NCBI RefSeq assembly: GCF_964204645.1
Contig: NC_134032.1
Location: 1,304,501-1,368,500 of the forward strand
DNA length: 64,000 nucleotides
Origin: Tubulanus polymorphus
Lineage: Eukaryota; Nemertea; Palaeonemertea; Tubulaniformes; Tubulanidae
Reading direction: 5' to 3'
Numbering within the stretch: position 1 is the first letter of the stretch; each line of letters starts with the position of its first letter. The notes beneath the pieces were generated by a model that was not told the origin of the DNA, ran no database searches, and worked only from the letters and a program-made list of their open reading frames with translations. Below are positions 42,210 through 49,929 of this stretch, piece after piece. The position numbers and the translations under genes are program-made.

Positions 42210-44340
42210 GTACGACATTTTGTGGGAGGACGTTTGGGGGGTAATTAGTGAAGCTAATGCTGATATTCCTAGTTGTAATGTGTTGATAGACGGATTACGT
42301 ACAGTAATTTAATGAGAGGTGTTAATACAGCGTTAATAGACCTCCTTACACAACCCCCACTGAAGGGATCGGCAAGTGACGTAAGTTACAACCTGAAAGT
42401 GTCCTCGGGGATCAATTTAAGATCGCTCCCTCCCTGCTATCTTTTTCAAAGTTGAACGGTAAACTTCAACAAATCAACAGTAGTTTCGATTGTTAACCCT
42501 TTCAGTGCTGACTAATTAATACCCTATAGTGCTGAAGATAATTTGAAAATTCTGAAAAATTCCACCCTGGTGTGTTGAATACTGCGGTGCAGTGTATCAT
42601 TAGTTACTAATATTTCACTATGTTTGACAGATTCTGCCATCTTTCAAGAGAGATAATTACAAATTACTAATTAAATCAATACACCGCAGTGCGGTGTACT
42701 AGCAAAATCATCACGGATTTATACACCGCACTGCGGTATAGACGCACTGAAAGGGTTAAAATGTATTTATTGTTGCTATTATTTCAGGAATGGAAGGTTA
42801 TTTTGACATGCAGCAGATGAAGTGTCCACTGGCGGCAGCAGTTGCTGCAGCTGCGGCCGATGACTCGATCCCTAAACCGGATAAAGTGATCAGTTACCTG
42901 ACGGACGACTCGTCGACGTACTCCGACGATTTTCCTAAAAGAGCGTATTCGGTCGGCAGTAAACCGGACTTTAAAAAAACGAACATTCCGTATCTGGACC
43001 GCGAGACTCTCGAAGGCCCGCTCGATAAAACCGACTCGAAGAGCTCGAGCGCGCCGCATTTAACGTCAGATAAACTGCGGGTACCGGACTCGATCGCGGA
43101 CTCGCACAGTCCGAGTTCGGGATCGTCGATTCGGTCGTTTCGCGACGGCGACGACGACGAACTGTTCATGGAGATGGATTTCCCGCGCGCGCGCACGTCC
43201 AGCGAGAGTTATGGCACGCGAGCGCGTACGTCCAGTTGGGGTCAGAATTTCCGGCCGCGATCGTCGTCGACGACGACGCGTTTGCGTCGCACGTCGAACG
43301 ACTCGAGTCGCGCGTCGAGTCGCAACTCGTCGTCGGAGTTCATCTGTAAATCGGACACGGCCAGCGTTAGCGGGTTAGTGACGGATTCCACCGATAAACT
43401 GAAGGACGCGAGCGCCGCCACGAAGAGTTTCACGAAGCGCGCAACCTGCGCGCGCGCGTCGTCTCTCAGAGAAAATGATTTCGTCGTCGTGTCGTCGTCG
43501 GCGTCGCCCGAGAAACCAACTCTGAAATCGAGGCTGGCGGCCGCTGTGTCGTCGGGGCGACGGTCGTCGATCGACCGCTCCGTTTATTACCCGCGTTCTA
43601 CGTCGCCGTGGAAACCACCTGTCTCATCGGCTGCGTCGGGGGCTGCGGGGAAGATACCCGAATTACCGACCCCCGAATTACCGACCCCGGGTTCAGTGGC
43701 CCCGGTAGTTTCACTGTTCTCTACGACAGCGCCGGTCCTGAGGAGCCCGGAATTATCAACGAGCCTGGTTAAAGTGATGCCAGTATCAGCGACCACAGTA
43801 GTCCCTGCGACCACGGTAGTCCCTGCGACGGCAGTAGTCCCTGCGACCGCGGTCGTCCCAGCGACCGCGGATTCTACCAGTCCGTTCGACCCGTACGTGG
43901 AATACGACGCCGCCGTTACTGATACTTATATCATCGCTACGTCTGCCTGTACGACACCGGTGCTGCCCTCTATGTTACACACGGTATCCGCCGGTGTACG
44001 CGATGATCCTTCCCCGGCGGTACCGGCCGCGTTGTCTAGCGATAACGCCGAGGTCGACGCGAAACCCGTCGGTCCCGTCTCGGACGAGGGCGACTACTTC
44101 ATCATGGAAACGAAAAAAACATCGACGACGGACGACGCCAACAATGTCACCGCCGTAACCCCTAGCGACGAATTAAACTATGCATCTCTAGATTTGAAAG
44201 CGGTCGAACTCGGGTCGACGCGAGGTCCCGTTACGGCAGCGTCGGACTCCGTGCCCGTACAATACGCCGATATCGACTTCGATAAGTCTATCAAAAATGG
44301 CACGGACGATCCGTTCGACTTTCTGAAAGATTCTGATTGA
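34920..44340 (+). CDS. IRS1: Insulin receptor substrate (IRS/chico-type) gene, 9 exons, complete
   Basis: IRS proteins dock on activated insulin/IGF receptors through PH and PTB domains and, when tyrosine-phosphorylated, recruit PI3-kinase and other SH2 proteins. Nine exons join in phase to 942 residues. PH: about residues 13-120 (KKKYFVVRE...FNINERTDVKNRHVVALFT). PTB: about 128-222, with both phosphotyrosine-binding arginines in IRRCG and VGRSA and the closing WMQVDD..TAQNMHEAIL. A Ser/Arg-rich region with FRPRSRS follows. Five YxxM motifs (YFDM, YMDM, YLDM, YFDM, YFIM) are PI3K SH2 sites. C-terminal NYASLDL and QYADIDF resemble SHP2-type sites. Human IRS1 is longer (about 1240). The start ATG is chosen because the exon ends at a clean donor and the frame enters the PH domain. 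The symbol denotes family, not strict orthology to one vertebrate paralogue. Confidence 0.95.
35154..35585 (+). mobile_element. MITE family B copy, split by a family C insertion
   Basis: Left half begins CCAGTTCGACAGTTGTGAGT and right half ends CACAACTGTGGAACTGGGTC. The family C copy at 35218-35513 sits between them, and TTGATACTTAA occurs on both sides of the insertion region. Confidence 0.8.
35218..35513 (-). mobile_element. piggyBac-type MITE, family C copy 4 (nested)
   Basis: Reverse orientation, bounded by TTAA at both ends, inside a family B element. The left end reads CCCCTTCAGTGC, one base off consensus. Confidence 0.88.
35693..35999 (+). CDS. IRS1: IRS-like exon 2: PH domain
   Basis: GTCGCAG acceptor, GTAAGA donor, 307 nt. 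It contains TMKKKYFVVRESTENESSRI, EYHDSEKKFRNNAQPKRAIT, LKHCFNINERTDVKNRHVVA, LFTLDDCFCVVFDDAAEMKR and WLTTLQDLQQ. The CFNINxRxDxKNxHxVALxT block is diagnostic of IRS PH domains. Confidence 0.96.
36128..36302 (+). mobile_element. tRNA-derived SINE-like repeat
   Basis: A-box TAGCTCAGTGGG (36137-36148) and B-box GGTTCGAATCC (about 36190-36200) have tRNA-like order and spacing. The internal region is not a clean cloverleaf, and a non-tRNA body and CAAACAAACAA tail follow. This is more likely a SINE than a functional tRNA gene. Confidence 0.65.
36531..36692 (+). mobile_element. MITE family F copy
   Basis: CTCGGTTTCATAGACTGAGC at the left and TTTATGAAACCCAGCC at the right are inverted ends. The core GTAACAATGAGAAACCATTG is shared with 2284, 55631 and 55798. 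Confidence 0.7.
36700..36915 (+). mobile_element. Degenerate tRNA-derived SINE-like repeat
   Basis: GCAGTTAGCTCGGTTGTTTG resembles an A-box region and GGTCCCTAGTCCG a decayed B-box about 45 bp on. The body is unlike the other two SINE-like copies. Confidence 0.4.
36989..37274 (+). CDS. IRS1: IRS-like exon 3: PTB domain
   Basis: TTTTCTAG acceptor, GTATGT donor, 286 nt. It completes Asp, then YVWPVVIKPRGIGEQKKLVG, RYRLCLSESALSFYRLHVAA, EPDIVVQFTWIRRCGHTDCY, FCMEVGRSATTGAGEIWMQV, DDTLTAQNMHEAIL. This is the whole IRS-type PTB fold in one exon. Confidence 0.97.
37302..37680. repeat. 28-bp minisatellite, about 13 copies
   Basis: Unit GGGGGTTCATATTGAACCAC plus GGGTTACT, starting only 27 bp after the exon 3 donor. 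The unit contains the palindrome GGTTCATATTGAACC. Confidence 0.95.
37675..37714 (+). mobile_element. Partial MITE family A, right end
   Basis: CCTAAGCCATGACTATGCAA followed by CTGGCCCCAG matches family A right ends. The minisatellite appears to have replaced the rest. Confidence 0.5.
37840..38160. repeat. CTTGAA-rich diverged repeat (copy 1)
   Basis: GTCCTGCAACTCCTTGATTC, CTTGAAAACTCCTTC and the closing CCTTGAATTCTGGAATG reappear at 38428-38850. The ends AGGGTCC.ACAACTCCTTGA and GTAGGAACC.CC are loosely inverted, so it may be another short element. Confidence 0.55.
38188..38382 (+). CDS. IRS1: IRS-like exon 4: Ser-rich region
   Basis: ATTTGTAG acceptor, GTACGA donor, 195 nt. It completes Asn, then SMKSIKTEIETKPPPFRPRS, RSSAEKSKPTVQRSHSMLVS, NNSSSSEFGPMRARTMSESK. 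FRPRSRS aligns with FRPRSKSQ after the PTB of vertebrate IRS. Confidence 0.94.
38428..38850. repeat. CTTGAA-rich diverged repeat (copy 2)
   Basis: Same family as 37840-38160, starting AGGGTCCCTACAACTCCTTG and ending CCAGGAATTGTAGGAACC. These two stretches flank exon 4. Confidence 0.55.
39220..39584 (+). mobile_element. piggyBac-type MITE, family C copy 5 (5'-truncated, internal duplication)
   Basis: Lacks the left TTAACCC end. An internal block of about 153 bp beginning GAGATAATTTGAAAATTTTG is present twice (from about 39220 and 39372). The right end GCACTGAAAGGGTTAA is intact. Confidence 0.85.
39816..40104 (-). mobile_element. piggyBac-type MITE, family C copy 6
   Basis: Reverse copy bounded by TTAA, with right end GCACTGAAATGTTTAA slightly mutated. 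It ends 27 nt before IRS exon 5, so the intron's 3' end just outside it supplies the pyrimidine tract. Confidence 0.86.
40132..40275 (+). CDS. IRS1: IRS-like exon 5
   Basis: TATTTTCAG acceptor, GTAAAT donor, 144 nt. It completes Ser, then RKDVAMVDTERRGYRVRSNS, TDSHGASTCSSSAASSQIDD, LDSSHLK. RxRSNSTDS is a likely kinase-site motif seen in IRS proteins. Confidence 0.92.
40345..40633 (+). mobile_element. MITE family B copy with internal duplications
   Basis: Repeated blocks of CACAACTGTG.AACTAGATCC plus TGAGTTCAGAGTTAACTC. The right end GCGAAACTGGATCCCAG is inverted with respect to the starting motifs. Confidence 0.7.
40780..40935 (-). mobile_element. Fragment of foldback-type repeat
   Basis: On the minus strand it reads GGTAGTAGCGAAAGCTCGTG then CGTCAAATAAACAG, like the left half of 19696-19945. 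A 28-bp duplication (CCTATACTACTACTAGTTAC) lies beside it. Confidence 0.55.
41022..41086 (+). CDS. IRS1: IRS-like exon 6: first YxxM motif
   Basis: TTTTGTAG acceptor, GTACGA donor, 65 nt. It completes Gly, then SNSDFGDNCYFDMGPASSSC and N. YFDM is a PI3K SH2 docking motif. Confidence 0.9.
41180..41263 (+). CDS. IRS1: IRS-like exon 7
   Basis: AGTTTCAG acceptor, GTAAAC donor, 84 nt. It completes Ala, then ASTPSSSSGLPSFNTILQTS and QTSIHPQ. Low complexity; its inclusion rests on splice sites and phase agreement on both sides. Confidence 0.8.
41330..41815. repeat. 32-bp minisatellite filling IRS intron 7
   Basis: About 15 units of TTTAGGTTGATCCAATCAGA plus TTGGTTTAATAG. With a diverged lead unit it occupies all but the outer tens of bases of the intron. 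Confidence 0.95.
41832..41954 (+). CDS. IRS1: IRS-like exon 8: two YxxM motifs
   Basis: CATTTTCAG acceptor, GTGCGT donor, 123 nt. It completes Gly, then DYMDMADGIPGGATLTLPLD, SGYLDMTPVVQMLPTLAEQT. GDYMDM and GYLDM are classical IRS PI3K docking sites. Confidence 0.95.
42178..42210. repeat. (ATT)n microsatellite
   Basis: Eleven ATT units in IRS intron 8. Confidence 0.95.
42493..42759 (+). mobile_element. piggyBac-type MITE, family C copy 7
   Basis: TTAACCCTTTCAGTGC to GCACTGAAAGGGTTAA, with a small internal deletion. It ends 28 nt before IRS exon 9. Confidence 0.88.
42788..44340 (+). CDS. IRS1: IRS-like exon 9: large C-terminal exon
   Basis: TATTTCAG acceptor, 1553 nt to TGA. It starts GMEGYFDMQQMKCPLAAAVA. 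It contains a Ser/Arg-rich region (RARTSSESYG, RTSNDSSRASSRNSSS), a hexapeptide repeat VVPATT/VVPATA (about 43790-43870), GDYFIMETKK, LNYASLDLK and VQYADIDFDKS, ending DPFDFLKDSD. G/C-ending codons, especially TCG, are far more frequent here than in the DGKQ-like exons. Confidence 0.96.
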
Positions 44341-45055
44341 TTTATTATACATCTCAAACGTCTCCCCCTGTGACATTCCCCCTATGACATCATCATCAAA
44401 TATTATAACGGCGCTGAAATCTTCAAGATTTGGTGAAGAATAATGATCTCGTACGGGGATTTATTGGGGCTGCTGATATGTCATGCCAGTAAAATAATAT
44501 TCTTTGTTTGGTGTGTTTGGTCTTAACGGATTAACGATTGTTCGTTATTTTTTCTCGTAGAAAAAGGGGCTCAGGTTCAATTCGATAGCTCCCCCTGGTT
44601 GTAGTATCGGTACTACTCGCGCGTAGTAAGCTGAGTTAACGCTATCGCTAGTAAGTCCGCTATGGCCGTACTTGGAACGGACTAGAATGTGGCAGATGAT
44701 GTGCTTTCACGTACATTTTTAAAGCCGCAGTTATGACCCAGTAATGCATAGTTTCTATCACGCAGAGTATAGTCTGTTCTCAGATTTACGAAGCGCCTGG
44801 ATCAGTCGTTTCGGTCAGTCTAGATTGGTCTGTTTTAAAATTGACCAATTTAGAACGAGAGTTTTTGCCAGTGGAATTGAGAATGCTAGAATTGAGAGCG
44901 TTCTGATCAACGTATGGTAAATGCGGCGGCGTTTCAGGGTTTCACTGATAGAGGGCGGTGTTTGTATCAATGTCATCCGTCCTGTTTTAAACATAACCTC
45001 TTCAGGACCCGGTTCCTCTTGACTCTCAGTTAATAAACATTAAAAATAAAATAAT
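44341..45055 (+). other. Probable 3' UTR of IRS-like gene
   Basis: Unique sequence after the stop. AATAAA words at 45032 and 45045 are the first candidate polyadenylation signals, about 700 nt downstream. Expression data would decide. Confidence 0.5.
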
Positions 45056-45059
45056 TTAA

Positions 45060-45610
45060 TAGGATGATATCTCCGATAATTTAATCGGATGATATCTCGG
45101 ATAAATCGATGTATTCTCGGCGTTATCGATGATATCTCGGATAAACCGATGTATTCTCGGCGTTATTGATGATATCTCGGATAAACTGATGTATGCTCGG
45201 CGTTATCGATGATATCTCTGATAAACTGATGCATTATCGACGATATCTCGGATAAATCGATGTATTCTCGGTGTTAACGATGATATCTCGGATAAACAGA
45301 TGTATTCTCGGCGTTATCGATGATATCTCTGATAAACCGATGTATTCTCGGCGTTATCGATGATATCTCGGATAAACCGATGCATTCTCGGCGTTATCGA
45401 TGATATCTCTGATAAACCGATGTATTCTCGGCGTTATCGATGATATCTCGGATAAACCGATGCATTCTCGGCGTTAACGATGATATCTCGGATAAACGGA
45501 TGGATTCTCGGCGTTATCGATGATATCTCGGATAAACTGATGTATAATCGGCGTTATCGATGATATCTCGGATAAACCGATGTATTATCGGCGATATCGA
45601 CGATATCTCG
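45060..45610. repeat. 40-bp minisatellite, about 13 copies
   Basis: Unit CTCGGATAAACCGATGTATT plus CTCGGCGTTATCGATGATAT. Confidence 0.96.
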
Positions 45611-45619
45611 CATTCATTT

Positions 45620-48140
45620 TTCAAACTGTTCTGAAATCAATACATTAGACAAGTGGTAATGAAATGATACTGATAGACAATGACTATAATTCTTTAAGAA
45701 TAATAAATGCGAGATATCATCAATATGCAGATGTGGATCCAGGGGAAATTATGAGACTCGTTCAAGTCCATCAAATTTTTTTTTTAGCGCCCTTTTTATT
45801 TTGTCAACGTAGATAATTGGTGCATTTCTGGATCCGCCCTTGATACGTGGGATTTTTATCTGGAGTCGAATGTAACCACGGAACCGGGTCCAAGGACCAG
45901 TGTCATGAAAAAGTTAATTCGGTTAATTCGCTGACCGATTACTTCATATATTCTAATGAGGAAAATCGATTCAACGCCGTAAAAGTTCTCAACTGAATGC
46001 TTTCTCATGAAACTGGACCTGCCGTCGCGGGTTTTGTGTTGTTTTTTTTTTTGAACATTGAAATTCTGCACGGGTAAAAAACAAATGAACAAACAGAGTT
46101 TCATCATCAAAAATCTCTCGGGGAAAATTAATATATTACGAATATGTTGTTTTTATTTCGTTTTTTTTTTTCTATCGAAAAGAAAAGAAGGAAATATTTG
46201 TTTGTGTTTATATGACTATGTATCGTGGTTCGAAGAATAAGGGGTCAGTCAAAAATATTACGATAATCTACATTGTTTTCTATGTAAGTTGTTCTTATGA
46301 AATGTGGGTATTTTATTGATTTCTAGAGGGCCCCCCCCGATGTGATTCTCTATTTAAATATCTCCAGCGTTTTCCATATTTTTCTAGTCATCGTCGTAAA
46401 ATGAGAATGAATGAATGACTTTGAATTATTTTATTTATGAATGAAAATAATTTGTGCTATTTTTGTGTTTAATTTAAAGATGGCCGCTACAGCAGCGTTA
46501 TGTATGAATGAATGAATGCAGTATGAAATCATAGGAATCGTTTTTACGCAATTCTGTGCACTTCTCAACAAAACGCTGAAAATAATCAACAATTTATTAT
46601 AAATTATTGTAAATTTATTCGTAAATAAATTAAGAGAAGTAATAAATATTCGTTGTTATTTTTGTGAGGCTCGAACCCGATTGAGTTTCCGAGGATTTCC
46701 TCGATATAATTTTGCTTCTATGGCGTCATTCATTAACGTGCGTTTCCGATTTTGGGGGTAGAATTTTAATCGTCTGTGTGTAATATCCCGATAGATGGCG
46801 AATTCGTCGCCGCTGCTACGAGCTATTTTCATTTCAATACGCCTACGTCAAAGTGAACTGTTGTTAATTCTTCGATTTACCAATTCGTACCGATATAAAA
46901 TTGAATTCCGATCCTAGAATTCTCATAAATATCACCCAGAAATATTAAATATCGCATTTTAAAGCCGTAATCTGGAAAACGGTCGGCGCTATTTTAGCTG
47001 CGTATGTACACTGAAAAGATGTTGTTAGGCTCAATAATCGCTTTGGATATTTTGTGTGATTTTTGTGTTATACGTAAGTTTTTAAAGCCGTTAATCCTAA
47101 TCCATTTCGATAGGTGTAATATATTTGTTCAGTTGGCCCGACTGCCTTGACCCAACAGTGTTCCATTGTTCGGTTATTGGTAAGTTTAAGGTAGCGTAAA
47201 TTCGGTTGTAACTGTAATAAGTAAATCAATCACCGAGGAGTCAGTCAGAAGTCATGGAGGAAGAAGCAGTTCAGCACAAATCATCAAAAAATTAAAACCA
47301 CCAGACGCACACAGTTTACAGAGTGGCACTAACTGAAAAGACCCCCTTTTGTAGACAATCACAGGGGGTAATTTATCAGGGGTTTTTGTCGACCAGCGCA
47401 AAAAAGGAGGCCTAGGTCGGTCGTGTACCTGTGTACAAATCTGGGTCACGATCAGGGCGGGTGTGGAGCCCTGAGTAGGCAATGGGCTTGGGCTGGTTTT
47501 CCTGAGAAAGGACGTGGCCAACAGCATGTTTGGTGAGGGCTTCGTCATCGGTAGTAACGCCTGAGAATGGGGACAGGGTACTGGTAAATGAAGATCAGGT
47601 TTATGTCGCTAAATAAAGCTTAGGTCCCTAAATCTAAGAACGTACTTGGATATGAGTCGACTGTCTGCATGTTGGTGATGACAACGCATAGGTCTATAGA
47701 ATAGAAGGTTTAAAGTTGGCTGCAAGGGCGATGACTTGATCAGCCAATCAGAACCCTCACATCAGATTGACGGGCGCACAGTAACCAAACGGATCTTGTT
47801 TTCAACTGGGCCTAAAATAAAGTAGCCTAATTATTAATGAAACTAGGAGTCCAGGAACACCACGCCTTTTTGGTTTGAAACTCTTCACAATCTAACATTT
47901 TCAATATTCAATGCCCCCCTGGTGTACATGGACAGAAATGACCTTGAAATTCAATCATAAGAAAATATCATGAGCTACAATTTTTGTAGCCTTTGTGGGC
48001 CATATGTCACTAGATGGCGTTGAATAGCGGAATAGTTCTGTCTTTATAGACACTAAGGCTATGATGGCAAGGCGATCATGTTGTGTAAGCGATCTATAGG
48101 CCTAAGATCAAACAATGAGTTGATCTATCACATCAATCTT
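45620..48140. other. Intergenic stretch
   Basis: Unique AT-rich DNA with T-runs (46039-46051, 46163-46171). A minus-strand open stretch at 47252-47548 (99 codons, Pro-rich) has no recognised domain or splice context. No RNA gene was seen. Confidence 0.5.
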
Positions 48141-48271
48141 CAGGGCCCAGTTCCACTGTCATGGCTTATTTAAGACCGTCTTAGTTCTATAACCAATCTA
48201 ACAACTTAAGACCGGTCTTAGAATTTAAGACCATTTTTGGACTTAAGTCTCAACTGAGGAACCGGCCCCAG
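48141..48271 (+). mobile_element. MITE family A copy
   Basis: CAGGGCCCAGTTCCACTGTC at the left, AACTGAGGAACCGGCCCCAG at the right, CTTAAGACCGGTCTTAG inside. Confidence 0.78.
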
Positions 48272-48944
48272 TTCTCTAGCACTCTGCGCAAATAACATTC
48301 ACAATTCAGATCGCGACATTTCGACGATTCGAAAATGTAGAGCAAACTAAGATCGAATATCTGTTTATTCAAGAATAAATCCGAGCAGTTTATCTATTGT
48401 TTATCTCTCCGAGCCCCGGACGACGACGCTAAGTGATCCGACGTGTTGTTTATCCAGAATTGAAATTCTAAGCTTAAAAACGCTCTAGGCCTATATGATG
48501 TGTTGATTGTGTTCACTGCCGAGGTCATTGGTTTCTTGATACGTTCACCAGGGGGCGTTGAATATTGAAATTTTCCGTTTGTCGAGCATTTCGAACCAGT
48601 TCCAAAGCGGGCGTGGTGTCCCGGACCCCTAGCTTGCTTACAAATCAAAACTGATTATTGATTTAGGAGGATTCTACACTAATTGGGTTATAAAATGGAT
48701 GCAGACGCTTCCTGTACCAGTCTGTAGGGACCCTGTTTACAGACTGACTGATCTGTAGGGACCGCGTTCACCTGTTTATCCATCCTTTATTAGTTTGGGT
48801 AAAGATTTATGTTGTGTAAAACTAAATAAGATCATATCATATCTTGATAATAATAGATGGATAACCACACTCAAACGTGGTGAACGGATAATAAGATAAA
48901 AACCCATTATCTACAGAAGGCAGGAAGACACACCTGACGACGTT

Positions 48945-49358
48945 GAGGAGAGAATCCCACGATGATAATAAAAAGTCCGAAAATGAAACTTCGAGATAGT
49001 AGTTTATTTCAACGTTTCGACTATATCCTAATAGTCATCTTCAGGAATACTGTATTCCTTGAGCTAGTGTAGTTTATTTCAACGTTTCGACTATATCCTA
49101 ATAGTCATCTTCAGGAATACTGTATTCCTTGAGCTAGTGTAGTTTATTCAACGTTTCGACTATATCCTAATAGTCATCTTCAGGAATACTGTATTCCTTG
49201 AGCTAGTGTAGTTTATTCAACGTTTCGACTATATCCTAATAGTCATCTTCAGGAATAAACGAAGATGACTATTAGGATATAGTCGAAACGTTGAAATAAA
49301 CTACTATCTCGAAGTTTCATTTTCGGACTTTTTATTATCATTGTGGGATTCTCTCCTC
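48945..49358. mobile_element. Foldback element with internally amplified left arm
   Basis: Outer arms match those at 19380-19580 (GAGGAGAGAATCCCACGATG / its inverse ending 49358). A roughly 70-bp segment (GTTTATTTCAACGTTTCGAC...CAGGAATACTGTATTCC...GAGCTAGTGTA) is repeated about four times on the left side, while the right arm is single. Confidence 0.88.
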
Positions 49359-49379
49359 ATCGCGTCAACACGGATATAG

Positions 49380-49818
49380 TGTTCTACCAATCGTGAACAC
49401 CTGACGACGATCTCTAGGGTGAGATCGAAACGTCGTGTATTCGATATATTTAAGATCGAATAGATAAATTCTCGTTTTTAAATTCTTTTAATCTGTAGAT
49501 AGTGGGATTTTATCTTATTCTTCATCTGTTGATAAACTCGCGAACCCTTCCTACGTCGATCGCTGTCTGTGAACTCAGTCCGTTTCAAGAGTTCAACGAT
49601 TGATTCTCGGTATTACCCTCTTTCTGTTTATTGATAGGAAGACACGGTCGGTCGTCGATGATATAGATAAGAGTCTCGTCGAAACGAAATCTAGGTCAAT
49701 ACGTTAGGACCACCAATCGGCCCGGTTTAGACGCGAACAATGATGATCGAGTTGTTATAGAGACCGCGGGCGAGCGAGCGCGCGGGCTGTTGTTCGGGCC
49801 TCGGATCTCGTTTCTATT
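49380..49818 (+). promoter_or_regulatory. Putative promoter/5' region of gene 3
   Basis: The last 60 bp before the ATG are CpG-rich (CCGCGGGCGAGCGAGCGCGC). No TATA box was recognised. A CTGACGA-hairpin-GAAACG motif lies at 49401-49432 and belongs to the neighbouring repeat. Confidence 0.3.
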
Positions 49819-49929
49819 ATGGATATGGATTTACACACGGCTATGGAGACGTTCGCCGAAGCTTGGGTCGCGGCTAATACTCAAACGGCTGTCAATCCGG
49901 TCTCAGCATCCGAATCATCCATTCTGCAG
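49819..49929 (+). CDS. Gene 3 exon 1
   Basis: 111 nt, 37 codons, initiator ATG to CAG/GTAAGA. Acidic-helical start MDMDLHTAMETFAEAW. Unlike the surrounding repeats it is unique sequence. Confidence 0.55.

Noticed and set aside
47252-47548. Minus-strand Pro-rich 98-codon frame as a gene
   Set aside because: No recognised domain, splice partner or repeat relation; the length is within chance expectation for this window.
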